Below are positions 36,675-44,919 of a stretch of 64,000 nt of DNA, piece after piece. The position numbers were made by a program, and so were the translations under genes. Below the pieces are notes generated by a model. That model saw only the letters and a program-made list of their open reading frames with translations, did not search any database and was not told the origin of the DNA. The stretch's first letter is position 1. Each line of letters starts with the position of its first letter. The DNA is from Pseudomonas inefficax (GTDB lineage Bacteria; Pseudomonadota; Gammaproteobacteria; Pseudomonadales; Pseudomonadaceae), in the NCBI RefSeq assembly GCF_900277125.1, contig NZ_OPYN01000150.1:99535-163534 (forward strand), written 5' to 3'.

Positions 36675-39269
36675 ATGTCGAGGATTGAACAAGAGCCGGT
36701 AGTGATGGATGACTTTGAGTCTTGGCTAAATGGTCGCCCTAAGTGGCTGCAGACTGCTGCACGCATGATGATCGATGCGAAGCGCCAGCTGAGCGAGGGG
36801 GAAATTAAGGAGCTTTCTCGGCTCTGCCAGCTTGAGGCCAAAGGCCAAACTGACCCAGGATTTTTGAGCATAGTACCTGGCACATTGTCCCAGGCCGCAA
36901 CCAGACCTCCGGTTAGGATTGATGAAATTCTCGACGTACATGGCCTGAACGCCATTAAGGCCGGAGCCAACCTTCCATTCGGCAACTCGAACCTCGCCGT
37001 CATCTACGGTCAGAACGGCACCGGTAAGAGCGGGTTTGCACGGCTGCTGAAGCAGGTTTGCGGATCTCGCTCCAAGGACGAGATTCGTAGCAATGTCTTC
37101 GATCCTAACCCCACTGAATGCCGTGCTCACTTCAAAGTCTCAGTGGACGGGAACTCTGTCGATGTCCATTGGGACATCCCAAGCGGCCCTCATAAAGCAT
37201 TGAGGCAGGCCCAAGTCTTCGACAGTAAGGCCGCTCAGCAGTACATGGGTCGGACTGAAGCTTGCTACGAGCCAAGCCGCATGAAATTTGTGTCGGCGCT
37301 CATTACCACCGCAGACGCAGTAAACGTGGAGCTAACCAGGGAGAAGGAACATCTGAAGGGAGCCCTCCCTGCCGTGCCTGGCTCCCTATCTTCCACTACC
37401 GAAGCGAAATGGTTGCAGACACTCAAAAGCACGACTACAGCGTCGAGCATAGACAAAGAGTGCCTTTACACCGAGGAGCTTGATCGTGAGCGAATCGAGA
37501 AAGAAGCACTCCTCGCCGAGAAGGATATTTCTGGTCGACTTCAGGCCATAGGCAAAGAAAAAACCGCGCTGATAAGCATCGATACGACGATGTCGACCCT
37601 CCAACTTGGATCGAATGATGCAGCTGTGCTTGAGCTAGTCGACTTGAACGACAAAGCCGTGAAAGCACGAAAAGTCAGTGAAGAGGCTGCGACAGCTATT
37701 TTCGGGAAAGCAGAGCTAGAGGGTGTCGGCTCAGCAACCTGGCAGCAGATGTGGGAGCACGCTCGCGCGTATTCCACCGCCGCTGCTTATCCTGAGTCGG
37801 CTTTCCCAAATGTGTCACCTGAGTCACGATGCGTGCTTTGCCACCAAGACCTCGACAATGCGGCAAAGGCACGGCTGGCCGGATTTGAAAAGTTTGTCAC
37901 CGACGGCCTGGAGACAGCCGCAAAGAAAGCTGAAACAGCGCTAACCGATCGTAAGCGTCGTATCCCTGCCCTTCCTTCTCAAGCGGATTGGCTCGTCCAT
38001 ATGTCCACTCTGGGCTTCGAGAAGGCGGAAGCCGAATCTTGGCTCAGCTCGCTGAAGACACGGTTGGAACGGCTTGCACTCGGTACTCCCCTCGTCGGCC
38101 AGCAACCTTTTGATTGGTCGAACATCAACGATGCGGTGAAGAAGAAATCCTCCACCTTGGCTACTGAAGAAGCAAGTCTGGTCGCACTGCAGAAAGATGA
38201 GCACCGTCAAGTTATGCATCAGCGAGTGCTGACGCTTCAGGCGAAACAATGGCTTTCGCAGAACAAGTCTTCAATCGTCGCCGAGAAGGCCCGCCTCACC
38301 GCAGTGGCATCCCTAGACAAAGCATCACGCTCGGCAGCGACGAATTCCCTGACAACTAAAAAGAATGAGCTTGCCAAGACCGAGCTGGATGCAGGCTATC
38401 AGACTCGGTTTGTGAACGAGCTGAAGCTCTTGGGAGGTCATCGCATTCCCGTATCACCACAAAGCAAATCCGGGGGCAAGGGAAAAATAACCTTCGGCTT
38501 GAATCTGGTAGGCGCTCATTGCACTCATGGTCCAGAGTACATCCTGAGCGAGGGTGAGACACGAATAGCTGCACTCGCTGCGTTCCTGGCTGATACAACA
38601 GGTTCCAATCAGCTGGCCCCTTTCATTTTCGACGACCCGATCTCATCACTCGACCAAGATTTCGAAGAGAAAGTCGTGGAGCGCCTGGTACAGCTATCGC
38701 ATACAAGACAGGTCATCATTTTTACCCACCGACTTTCGCTGGTTTCCCTGGTGGATTCCGTTACAGACAAATTGTCCAAGACTCCCGGCATGCCTGCTGT
38801 AAAGCCAACGCTCACCTCGCTTCGTAGGATGGACAAAACCGCAGGTATCGTGGCTACTCAAAGTGCCCGCGACGCAAAACCAGCTAACGCACTGAAGGGT
38901 CTGATCGACCACACGATCAAGCGCCTGAAAAAGCACCAGGAAAACGCCGAAGTCGATAGCTATGAGGTACTCGCGAAGAGTGCTTGCAGCGATTTCAGAA
39001 TCATCGTGGAGAAAACAATCGAATTCATTCTGCTGGCAGATGTCGTCGGGCGCTTCCGCCGCGCGATCAATACCCAAGGCAAGCTACATAAGATTGCCAA
39101 GGTAACCACTGATGACTGCTCGTTCATTGATGATCTGATGACCCGCTACTCCGTATTCGAGCATGCTCAATCAGAAGAACTGCCGAGCAACGCGCTTGAG
39201 CTGGCGGTGTTCGAGACTGATGTTACGGCGTTGCAAAACTGGATAGCTGAGTTTTCGGCGCGTAAGTAA
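36675..39269 (+). CDS. RloC/PrrC-like ABC ATPase with zinc-hook CxxC and C-terminal HEPN-like motif
   Basis: An 864-residue AAA_13/Rad50-like protein. Walker A is GQNGTGKS (112-119), the ABC signature LSEGET (624-629), Walker B FIFDDP with D653/D654, the D-loop SSLDQ, and the H-loop FTHRLS near 683. Between the ATPase halves lies a long helical region with CVLC (C386, C389), like a zinc hook. The C-terminal ~170 residues carry RxxxE (R775, E779) and RYSVFEH (R824-x5-H830), the pattern of HEPN RNases including the anticodon nucleases RloC and PrrC. RloC cuts tRNA in response to phage or DNA damage. The start is uncertain: ATG at 36675 (after AAGAAG), 36705, or 36549. Confidence 0.78.
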   Translation: MSRIEQEPVVMDDFESWLNGRPKWLQTAARMMIDAKRQLSEGEIKELSRLCQLEAKGQTDPGFLSIVPGTLSQAATRPPVRIDEILDVHGLNAIKAGANLPFGNSNLAVIYGQNGTGKSGFARLLKQVCGSRSKDEIRSNVFDPNPTECRAHFKVSVDGNSVDVHWDIPSGPHKALRQAQVFDSKAAQQYMGRTEACYEPSRMKFVSALITTADAVNVELTREKEHLKGALPAVPGSLSSTTEAKWLQTLKSTTTASSIDKECLYTEELDRERIEKEALLAEKDISGRLQAIGKEKTALISIDTTMSTLQLGSNDAAVLELVDLNDKAVKARKVSEEAATAIFGKAELEGVGSATWQQMWEHARAYSTAAAYPESAFPNVSPESRCVLCHQDLDNAAKARLAGFEKFVTDGLETAAKKAETALTDRKRRIPALPSQADWLVHMSTLGFEKAEAESWLSSLKTRLERLALGTPLVGQQPFDWSNINDAVKKKSSTLATEEASLVALQKDEHRQVMHQRVLTLQAKQWLSQNKSSIVAEKARLTAVASLDKASRSAATNSLTTKKNELAKTELDAGYQTRFVNELKLLGGHRIPVSPQSKSGGKGKITFGLNLVGAHCTHGPEYILSEGETRIAALAAFLADTTGSNQLAPFIFDDPISSLDQDFEEKVVERLVQLSHTRQVIIFTHRLSLVSLVDSVTDKLSKTPGMPAVKPTLTSLRRMDKTAGIVATQSARDAKPANALKGLIDHTIKRLKKHQENAEVDSYEVLAKSACSDFRIIVEKTIEFILLADVVGRFRRAINTQGKLHKIAKVTTDDCSFIDDLMTRYSVFEHAQSEELPSNALELAVFETDVTALQNWIAEFSARK

Positions 39270-39738
39270 AAGCGCTCATAGTCTTGCCAGAACTGGGCGT
39301 GCGGCCTAGATCTGGCCAGGCTCTAGCATGACCGCATAAGGCGGGGGTACTAAAAAGTACTAGACGGCAAAAATTCCAAACACCATACCAATTCCTATCA
39401 AGCTACCAGCGATGATTTCCCGAATGGCGGTCGTCTCAACGAAGTAACACGGCTACGAGTTCGACTATGAAGCGCACCGTGACGGATAGTCGCCTGCGGA
39501 GATTACCCCGAGCAGCTCAACACGCTCATTGATCTCTGCGATCATTCGTGACAATCGGTTATGACAGACGCGGCCCTGCTTCCGGCCATCCAGGCGTAGA
39601 TTACACTGAAGACCACCCTGTATACCTCGGTATTGTCAGAAATCGCCATCCGCAATCGCTCGTGTACGGCGCGCGAGTGGGGGCAAGACTGGGGCATATT
39701 AAGATTTTTTCAAGCTAAAAATGCCGCCCTAGAGCCCA
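39270..39738. other. Gene-free right end of module A
   Basis: About 470 bp between the RloC-like stop and the second LysR-tail repeat. No open reading frame with a start signal stands out. A short hairpin (gtact-aaaa-agtac) lies at ~39346. The stretch may hold remnants of lost genes, such as a mobility gene, but I cannot identify any. Confidence 0.5.
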
Positions 39739-39741
39739 GTC

Positions 39742-39774
39742 CAAATGTTTTTTGGCGACCCTGAGAGTCTGTGA
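39742..39774 (+). repeat. Direct repeat copy 2 (LysR tail fragment between modules A and B)
   Basis: Reads CAA ATG TTT TTT GGC GAC and ends CTG TGA, encoding QMFFGDPESL and a stop. The reading frame is not open upstream, so this is a detached gene tail. It agrees with copy 3 at 25 of 33 bases, and both are preceded by GTC. Confidence 0.85.
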
Positions 39775-39857
39775 CTGAGCTCCACCAAAGGCCGTTGCGG
39801 TGCATCCATTTGCAACCCTCAAGAACTTTATCGTTACCAGCATCCGCTCCTTCGGGC

Positions 39858-41816
39858 TCAGCCGCGGTAGTGCGCTTCTATAAGCGCCAGCATCGCGTCA
39901 ACATGGTCATTGATCTGAGTGTGACCCCAGTCGTCTCCATTGCCCAGTACATGGAACATGTGGGCCAGTTTCAAGGAGTCGTACTTCGGTTTGGCGCGGA
40001 AGGCCGCCTGCTTCCTGATCACCGCCAGGTTGCTGTACGACGAGTTCTCTCCCGGGCTGAGCAGTACCAGATTGCCAAAGCCGTGCAGTAGCTGGTCGTC
40101 CAGTGTGCTGCCAAACTCTTCGTTCTGAGGGTGCACATGCTCGATCGAGTTCTTCGATGTGATCCGGTAAGCGTGCAGTCGCCCCGAATGCAACCAATCG
40201 AACGAGCGCCGCTCCCGCCAAAGAATGTATTCCAACTTCTGGAACCAGTAGTGCTCGAAGCTCGTGCCGTGGTGTTCCTTCAGATAGGCGATCTTGTCCT
40301 TGATTGGCAAGGGTTCGGCAGTGTCGCTGGAGAGCAGTTGATAACTCGCCTCCTTCTGAGTCATTTCCGTGAGGGAAAGCTGGTTGTCGATGCTTTCCAG
40401 CAACTTCAATACCTGCTGCTCGCCCATACCGGGCGTTTCGATCAGCTTGCCCAAGAAGGGGGTCAGCCAGTACTGAGCGCTGCGCTCGCCGGTGAGGTAG
40501 CGCACGCTTTGCAACTGGCTCAGGTCGGACGTCTCGAGATGCGCGCGCCATTCCGAAATGATGCGCTTGCGTGGACTGAGCGAACTCAGGCGCAAAGTCC
40601 GCTCATCGTCCTCGCCCAGGCGCACCCACTTGACCACCCAACGGTCGAACTGGAAGCGCACGCTCCACAGGCATTCCATGAATGCCTTGGCTTGCGCTGC
40701 GCTGGCAGTTTCAACAAAGCGCGAGAAGCAGGCGTTGAGGTTACCGTCGTTCACACGGAAACCGATGTCTTTAGCCCCTTGGGCATGGCGGTAGATTCGG
40801 TAGGCGTGCATCAGCAACAGGCCAAAACTGACGATCGATTGATAGCGAGCCTCATCCTTGTTCTCGGTTTCGTCCACCTGCTCGCCCTGGATTCTCATCG
40901 ACGAGATTTCGCCGATAGACCGGCCTCTGGTGATACCGGCAGCAGGACGATCGAGGGAGAAGAGATCGAAGGAATGGCTCAGCAGGTCATTGATGCCCAC
41001 CATGTTCCAGCGAACATCGGCGAAGACATCACGCAGGTTCCTTTCGAAGTAGTTGCCCATGTTCTCGCAGGCCTGCCAGATCCCTTCATACGTAGTGCGG
41101 TGATGTTTGATCCGCGACATCAAGCGGGCCTTGAGGATATCCGTCTGCTCAAGCTGTACGCCGCTTGTGTTGAGCGTGGCGAACAGCTTGTTCAGGTTCA
41201 TGCCAGCCGGCATGACGTTGTTGACCCACGTTACCTGGTTGAACAGGTAATAGCCCACCCGCTCCAAGGCCTGCTCACCTCCCGTGGCGCGCAACAGTTT
41301 GAGGCGATCGCTGGCGACCTTGCGCGCGGCGCTCAGATGAATCAGATAAGGATTGGCAGCATCCTCCTTGTCCAGCTGCTTTTCCTCGGTCAAGCCGACC
41401 CAGGCACTCAACCGGGCCTGGACTTCGTCGCGGATATTGAAGGTGAGGCGCGGAACATTGCCCAGCACCACCAGCGACCGCAGCGGCGAGTCGGTTTTCA
41501 ACGCGCAGAACGCAAGCGCCAGGATCATAAGGGTGGTCATTCGCTGCTGACCATCGATGAGTTCGTAGGTCATGCTCGCGGCAGGATTGGCGTTGGGTGG
41601 CACCACGCTGCTCAGCACCGTCCCGATGAAGTAATGGGCCTGCACCGGCTGGCCGTCCGCGTCCGGTTCGCTGGCCTGGATGATCTGCTCGAGCAGTTCC
41701 TCCACGGCATCGCCGGGCCACACGTACGGGCGCTGGTAGCAGGGAATGGTCAACGAAATGCCTTGCGCGCACAGCGTGGCGGCGGACTGGACATGGGACT
41801 GGACCTGGGCGTTCAT
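39858..41816 (-). CDS. DUF262 and DUF1524 (GmrSD-like) protein of module B
   Basis: A 652-residue protein. The N-terminal DUF262 (ParB/sulfiredoxin-like) domain shows IPCYQRPYVW (24-33), HYFIGTVLSS, ELIDGQQRMTTL (85-96) and LNTSGVQLEQTDILKA. The C-terminal DUF1524 HNH nuclease shows NSIEHVHPQN (556-565, with H560) and FGNLVLL near 580 followed by ENSSYSN. This is the layout of GmrSD-type IV restriction enzymes, which cut modified phage DNA using NTP. The second ATG (41816) has AGGAGG six bases upstream and overlaps the upstream gene's stop by one base. Confidence 0.88.
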   Translation of the reverse strand: MNAQVQSHVQSAATLCAQGISLTIPCYQRPYVWPGDAVEELLEQIIQASEPDADGQPVQAHYFIGTVLSSVVPPNANPAASMTYELIDGQQRMTTLMILALAFCALKTDSPLRSLVVLGNVPRLTFNIRDEVQARLSAWVGLTEEKQLDKEDAANPYLIHLSAARKVASDRLKLLRATGGEQALERVGYYLFNQVTWVNNVMPAGMNLNKLFATLNTSGVQLEQTDILKARLMSRIKHHRTTYEGIWQACENMGNYFERNLRDVFADVRWNMVGINDLLSHSFDLFSLDRPAAGITRGRSIGEISSMRIQGEQVDETENKDEARYQSIVSFGLLLMHAYRIYRHAQGAKDIGFRVNDGNLNACFSRFVETASAAQAKAFMECLWSVRFQFDRWVVKWVRLGEDDERTLRLSSLSPRKRIISEWRAHLETSDLSQLQSVRYLTGERSAQYWLTPFLGKLIETPGMGEQQVLKLLESIDNQLSLTEMTQKEASYQLLSSDTAEPLPIKDKIAYLKEHHGTSFEHYWFQKLEYILWRERRSFDWLHSGRLHAYRITSKNSIEHVHPQNEEFGSTLDDQLLHGFGNLVLLSPGENSSYSNLAVIRKQAAFRAKPKYDSLKLAHMFHVLGNGDDWGHTQINDHVDAMLALIEAHYRG

Positions 41817-43288
41817 CATTTGCCTCCTTGGTAGGCGAGGTCATCGCGGCTGATGCGTTCGATGGCACTGCGCAACTCCGCATCATATTCACCGGCCACC
41901 CGCTGCGGATCAGGCCAGGATAGATGCAGGTTCAGCGTCAAGCCTACCGACTCCACGAAGCGCTTCTTGATGCTGTTCTTGTCCAGGTGTTCAGCGCTGG
42001 CCGTGTAGGTGTAGTCACGCAAGTAATTCAACAGTTCTTGGTGGGTGTGGGCACTGGCGATCCAGTCCAGCAACGGGTTGTCCTTGAGGTGCGCCTGCAC
42101 GCCATCTTCCCGGACGCTGACCTCCTTGATCAGGCGATAGGAGAAGATCATCCGGAACATCCACAGGCTGGCCTCAAGCAGACGGGAAGTGCCGAACTGG
42201 CTGGCGTACATCAGCAACGCGCAATCAAAAGCACGACTGAGAAACACGCTGCCGCACGCGTCATGGGCCAAGAGCTTGTAGTAGTAGGAGAACGTGGGCT
42301 TCTTGGCCGTCTTGTCGACTTCAAGCAAGGTCTTGCGCAAGCCCTGGAAGTAGCTAACGACACGCATGGTATTGACCCCGGTGCCCAGCGGCTGGCGCAT
42401 GGCATAACCCGGCTGGACGATCTGTGTTTCCTTGCCCCAGGCATCGCGGTGCAGTTGCAGAGACCGATAAGCGACGTCGCCGGTGTCGGAGAGAGTGCGC
42501 TCGGCAAGCTCCGTGACGATCTGCTTGCGCTCCTGCAGCGGATCGCGATCGCTGGCGACGTTGCGCCAGCGCAAACGTTGCCAGTGCCGGGACTTCATGA
42601 AAGCCGCGACCAACGGTTTGAGGTCGCCGAGCCCCTCCCAGGTCCGGGCGAAATCGTCTTGCTCCGCGGCGGCAATACTGCGCAGGTGATGGGCCTTGAC
42701 GATGTCGGCGCCGCCCAGGCGCACGCCCGAGGTGTTCTGGGTTTCGAAGAAACGGTAGGCATCGTCTTCACGCCGAGTGACGACCAGGGTCACGTTGATA
42801 CGGGTGAAGTCGATCCGCGGTAGCCGTTGCTGCTCCAGCCAGCGAAGATTCAGCTGGATGCGTCGATGGCTCTCCGGTGCGTTGAACTTCAGCTCGGGCG
42901 CGCCCTTCTCACCGTGCTGCAGGTAATGCAACAAGGCCAGGCTGGTGATTCGCTGCTGTCCGTCGATGATGTTGAGCAGACCACGCTTGCGCCCGTCGCC
43001 CCCCTCCTGATGCAAGATGATGCTGCCCAAGTAGAAATCATGGGCCGGCGCATCGCTGCTAAAGAAGCTGCGCAAGTCGTCGAGCAGCCGCCCCAGTTGC
43101 TCCTCGCTCCAGCGGTAGGGCCGCTGATACTCCGGAAGATGCAGCCGGCCGAAGATGACCCCACCGTCGCTGGAGGGGATCCGCTTGCCGTTGAACAGGT
43201 TGTCGAGGCTCGTGGAGGCGACAGCGATACCCTCCACGTCCAATGGCAATTGCGGGGCAAGCGACCGTTCACTCACGGCTTGATTCAT
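41816..43288 (-). CDS. Second DUF262 protein of module B, without HNH domain
   Basis: A 490-residue protein with its own DUF262 domain: LPEYQRPYRW (51-60), DFYLGSIIL, NIIDGQQRITSL (106-117) and FFETQNTSGVRLGGADIVKA. No DUF1524-type EHxxPQ motif is present at its C-terminus, so it probably lacks the nuclease step. The start has AAGGA seven bases upstream. Overlap with the downstream DUF262-DUF1524 gene implies a fixed ratio of the two proteins, possibly a heteromeric restriction complex. Confidence 0.85.
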   Translation of the reverse strand: MNQAVSERSLAPQLPLDVEGIAVASTSLDNLFNGKRIPSSDGGVIFGRLHLPEYQRPYRWSEEQLGRLLDDLRSFFSSDAPAHDFYLGSIILHQEGGDGRKRGLLNIIDGQQRITSLALLHYLQHGEKGAPELKFNAPESHRRIQLNLRWLEQQRLPRIDFTRINVTLVVTRREDDAYRFFETQNTSGVRLGGADIVKAHHLRSIAAAEQDDFARTWEGLGDLKPLVAAFMKSRHWQRLRWRNVASDRDPLQERKQIVTELAERTLSDTGDVAYRSLQLHRDAWGKETQIVQPGYAMRQPLGTGVNTMRVVSYFQGLRKTLLEVDKTAKKPTFSYYYKLLAHDACGSVFLSRAFDCALLMYASQFGTSRLLEASLWMFRMIFSYRLIKEVSVREDGVQAHLKDNPLLDWIASAHTHQELLNYLRDYTYTASAEHLDKNSIKKRFVESVGLTLNLHLSWPDPQRVAGEYDAELRSAIERISRDDLAYQGGK

Positions 43289-43587
43289 AGGACAGTCCTT
43301 GTACTGGATTCCGGCGGCCAGCGTCCCCGAAGAGAACGATTAAAAGTCGCGATAATGGCACATGGCCATTTAATTCAAAAGCGCTATCAGAGCAGCCGCG
43401 CGGTCCTGCTCTGCAGCTGGTGGGAACAGAGTTCATGCGCGGTTTGGCGAGATATGCCTGAGCGATACGGCCCTTGGTCTAGGGTTTATGAGCGGTTTCG
43501 GATCGTGTCCCGGAGAGTGGAGTAGCTTATCCTGGCAAGCTTCTGAGCCTTCGTTCTGCTTTTGCTTGATCAGCGTATGAACCGAGA

Positions 43588-43616
43588 TTGACCACGTAAG
43601 GATTATTCCTTACCAT
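43588..43616 (+). promoter_or_regulatory. prlF-yhaV promoter with palindromic operator
   Basis: TTGACC (43588-43593) and TACCAT (43611-43616) are 17 bp apart. The spacer contains a perfect inverted repeat GTAAGGA-TTAT-TCCTTAC (43596-43613) that overlaps the -10. This suits autorepression by the AbrB-like antitoxin. The rest of the 43289-43643 gap is the presumed promoter region of the divergent DUF262 operon, with no gene seen. Confidence 0.6.
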
Positions 43617-43643
43617 TCACTCAACCTATCCGGGAGAACCCTC

Positions 43644-43961
43644 ATGCCTGCCATCCACGAAATCGCCACGTTGACCTCGAAGGGGCAGGTCACACTGCCC
43701 AAATCCGTTCGCCAGCTACTGGGCATTGACGCAGGTGGCAAGATCGCATTCGACGTACGCGGGGGTGAAATCGTGGTCAGCCGCGTAGAAACCATCCACG
43801 AAGACCCTGCCATCGGTGCGTTCCTGGGTTTGCTGGAGGCTGATATCCGAGGCGGCCGCAACCTCACCACTCTGCCGGAAGACTTGGCGCAAACCATGCT
43901 CGCCAACGCAAACCACTGCTCAAACCTGGACGAAGATATCGATGGTGAGGTCGCGATCTGA
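43644..43961 (+). CDS. prlF: PrlF-type antitoxin (AbrB/SpoVT-like)
   Basis: A 105-residue protein with an N-terminal swapped-hairpin DNA-binding domain (IATLTSKGQVTLPKSVRQLLGIDAG) and an acidic C-terminus that would wrap the toxin. In E. coli PrlF neutralises YhaV and represses the operon. The ATG has GGGAG eight bases upstream. The stop overlaps the yhaV start by one base (TGATG). Confidence 0.9.
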   Translation: MPAIHEIATLTSKGQVTLPKSVRQLLGIDAGGKIAFDVRGGEIVVSRVETIHEDPAIGAFLGLLEADIRGGRNLTTLPEDLAQTMLANANHCSNLDEDIDGEVAI

Positions 43962-44422
43962 TGCTGCGACATGGCTGGACACTGTTGTTCCATGAAGGTG
44001 TGACTTTACAGCTACGCAAATTGCAAGAAGCCGCCGCCCGGGCCGAGCAGAACGACCCGCAAGGTTTTGAAAGCAACGCTAACGTGAAGCTGTTTCGGGC
44101 ATTGAGCCATCTCATCATGGAGGCTGTGCCTACCGATCCGGGCCGTGATGAGTTCCGCCAAGGCAACACGCTGGGCACCGCCTACCGACATTGGCGGCGG
44201 GCAAAAATCGGTAGGCGCTTTCGGCTGTTCTTTCGCTACGACTCAAGGTCAAAGGTCATCGTCTATGCATGGGTCAACGACGAAAACACTCTACGCTCCG
44301 CAGGCAGCAAATCCGATCCCTACGCCGTATTCGAGAAGATGCTGGGCCGCGGCAACCCTCCTGATGACTGGGATGCGCTGATTACTGCAACGCGTAGCGA
44401 CTGGGATGACCCCAAAGCATAA
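43961..44422 (+). CDS. yhaV: YhaV-type ribonuclease toxin
   Basis: A 153-residue toxin of the YhaV/RelE-like group, a ribosome-dependent or free mRNA-cutting RNase. Family features are HGWTLLFHEGVTLQLRKL, a KLFRALSHLI helix, GRRFRLFFRYDSRSKVIVYAWVNDE and DAYxVF-like PYAVFEKML. Together with prlF it could stabilise module B or serve in abortive infection. It is the last gene of the module. Confidence 0.9.
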   Translation: MLRHGWTLLFHEGVTLQLRKLQEAAARAEQNDPQGFESNANVKLFRALSHLIMEAVPTDPGRDEFRQGNTLGTAYRHWRRAKIGRRFRLFFRYDSRSKVIVYAWVNDENTLRSAGSKSDPYAVFEKMLGRGNPPDDWDALITATRSDWDDPKA

Positions 44423-44574
44423 GCTGCGCGACTGGGTGACGGATTGCACGTTTGACACCGGCCCTCCCCTCGGTGCGTCCACTGTATCCACTCGTAGCTG
44501 CTGTAAAAAAAGGGTACATCTGGGGGGTACAAAATCAACTCCCCATTCATAACTTTTTGATTTATATGGATGTC

Positions 44575-44607
44575 CAAATGTTCTTCGACGATCCTGACAG
44601 TCTTTAG
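44575..44607 (+). repeat. Direct repeat copy 3 (attR-like, end of module B)
   Basis: Reads CAA ATG TTC TTC GAC GAT and ends AGT CTT TAG, encoding QMFFDDPDSL and a stop, again preceded by GTC. It matches the intact LysR end at 29 of 33 bases. Typical core genes (the fec-like locus) resume 37 bp later. Confidence 0.85.
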
Positions 44608-44643
44608 AGGCCTTCGGGCAGGCTGTTCAACTGTTCACTTCTG

Positions 44644-44919
44644 TTAGTCTCTCCGGCACAACATCAGACTTACGCCGATCCCACAGGGCGCCAAGGCCAA
44701 ACCCCAGAACAACGTCCCCATGGCCAGCCCCAGGCCGGCATGCCCCACCAGCCAAGCCACGCTCGATACCAGCAGTGCGGACAACCGCAGAGCGCGTACA
44801 CCGGGAAACACTCGCGGTTGCATCACCCGCTGCCAATGGCCGGCCTGGCTCAGCGCCAGCAACACCAGGCCCAGCGTCTGCAGCCCCAACACAAGCCCGC
44901 TCGCCAGCCACTCAGGCAT
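44644..44919 (-). CDS. DUF3325 family membrane protein
   Basis: A 91-residue protein with three hydrophobic helices (LVLGLQTLGLVLLALSQAGHW, LSALLVSSVAWLVGHAGLGL, GTLFWGLALAPCGIGVSLML), the size and layout of DUF3325 proteins found with PepSY and TonB-receptor genes. The start has GGAGG five bases upstream and overlaps the end of the PepSY gene by 8 bp. Confidence 0.8.
   Translation of the reverse strand: MPEWLASGLVLGLQTLGLVLLALSQAGHWQRVMQPRVFPGVRALRLSALLVSSVAWLVGHAGLGLAMGTLFWGLALAPCGIGVSLMLCRRD

Larger units (their letters stand above)
34986..44607. mobile_element. Two tandem ~4.8-kb cassettes integrated at the 3' end of a LysR gene
   Basis: Three direct repeats of the LysR gene's last 33 bp bound two modules: A (35019-39774) and B (39775-44607), with copy-to-copy spacings of 4756 and 4833 bp. 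Base composition and codon use in module A are clearly more AT-rich than the flanks. The cargo is defence-like: a GIY-YIG-like protein and a RloC-like ATPase in A, a DUF262 pair and a prlF-yhaV toxin-antitoxin pair in B. No integrase, transposase or transfer gene is present in either module, so mobility would have to be driven in trans or has been lost. Boundaries are inferred from the repeats alone. Confidence 0.75.

Noticed and set aside
36480..36692. 70-residue minus-strand frame before the RloC-like gene
   Set aside because: It overlaps the likely RloC-like start, has no recognisable features and only an internal weak start; the gap is better read as a regulatory region.
39771..40091. 106-residue plus-strand frame overlapping the DUF262-DUF1524 gene end
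   Set aside because: It starts inside the LysR-tail repeat, lies antisense to a gene with clear HNH motifs, and has no ribosome-binding site or recognisable domain.
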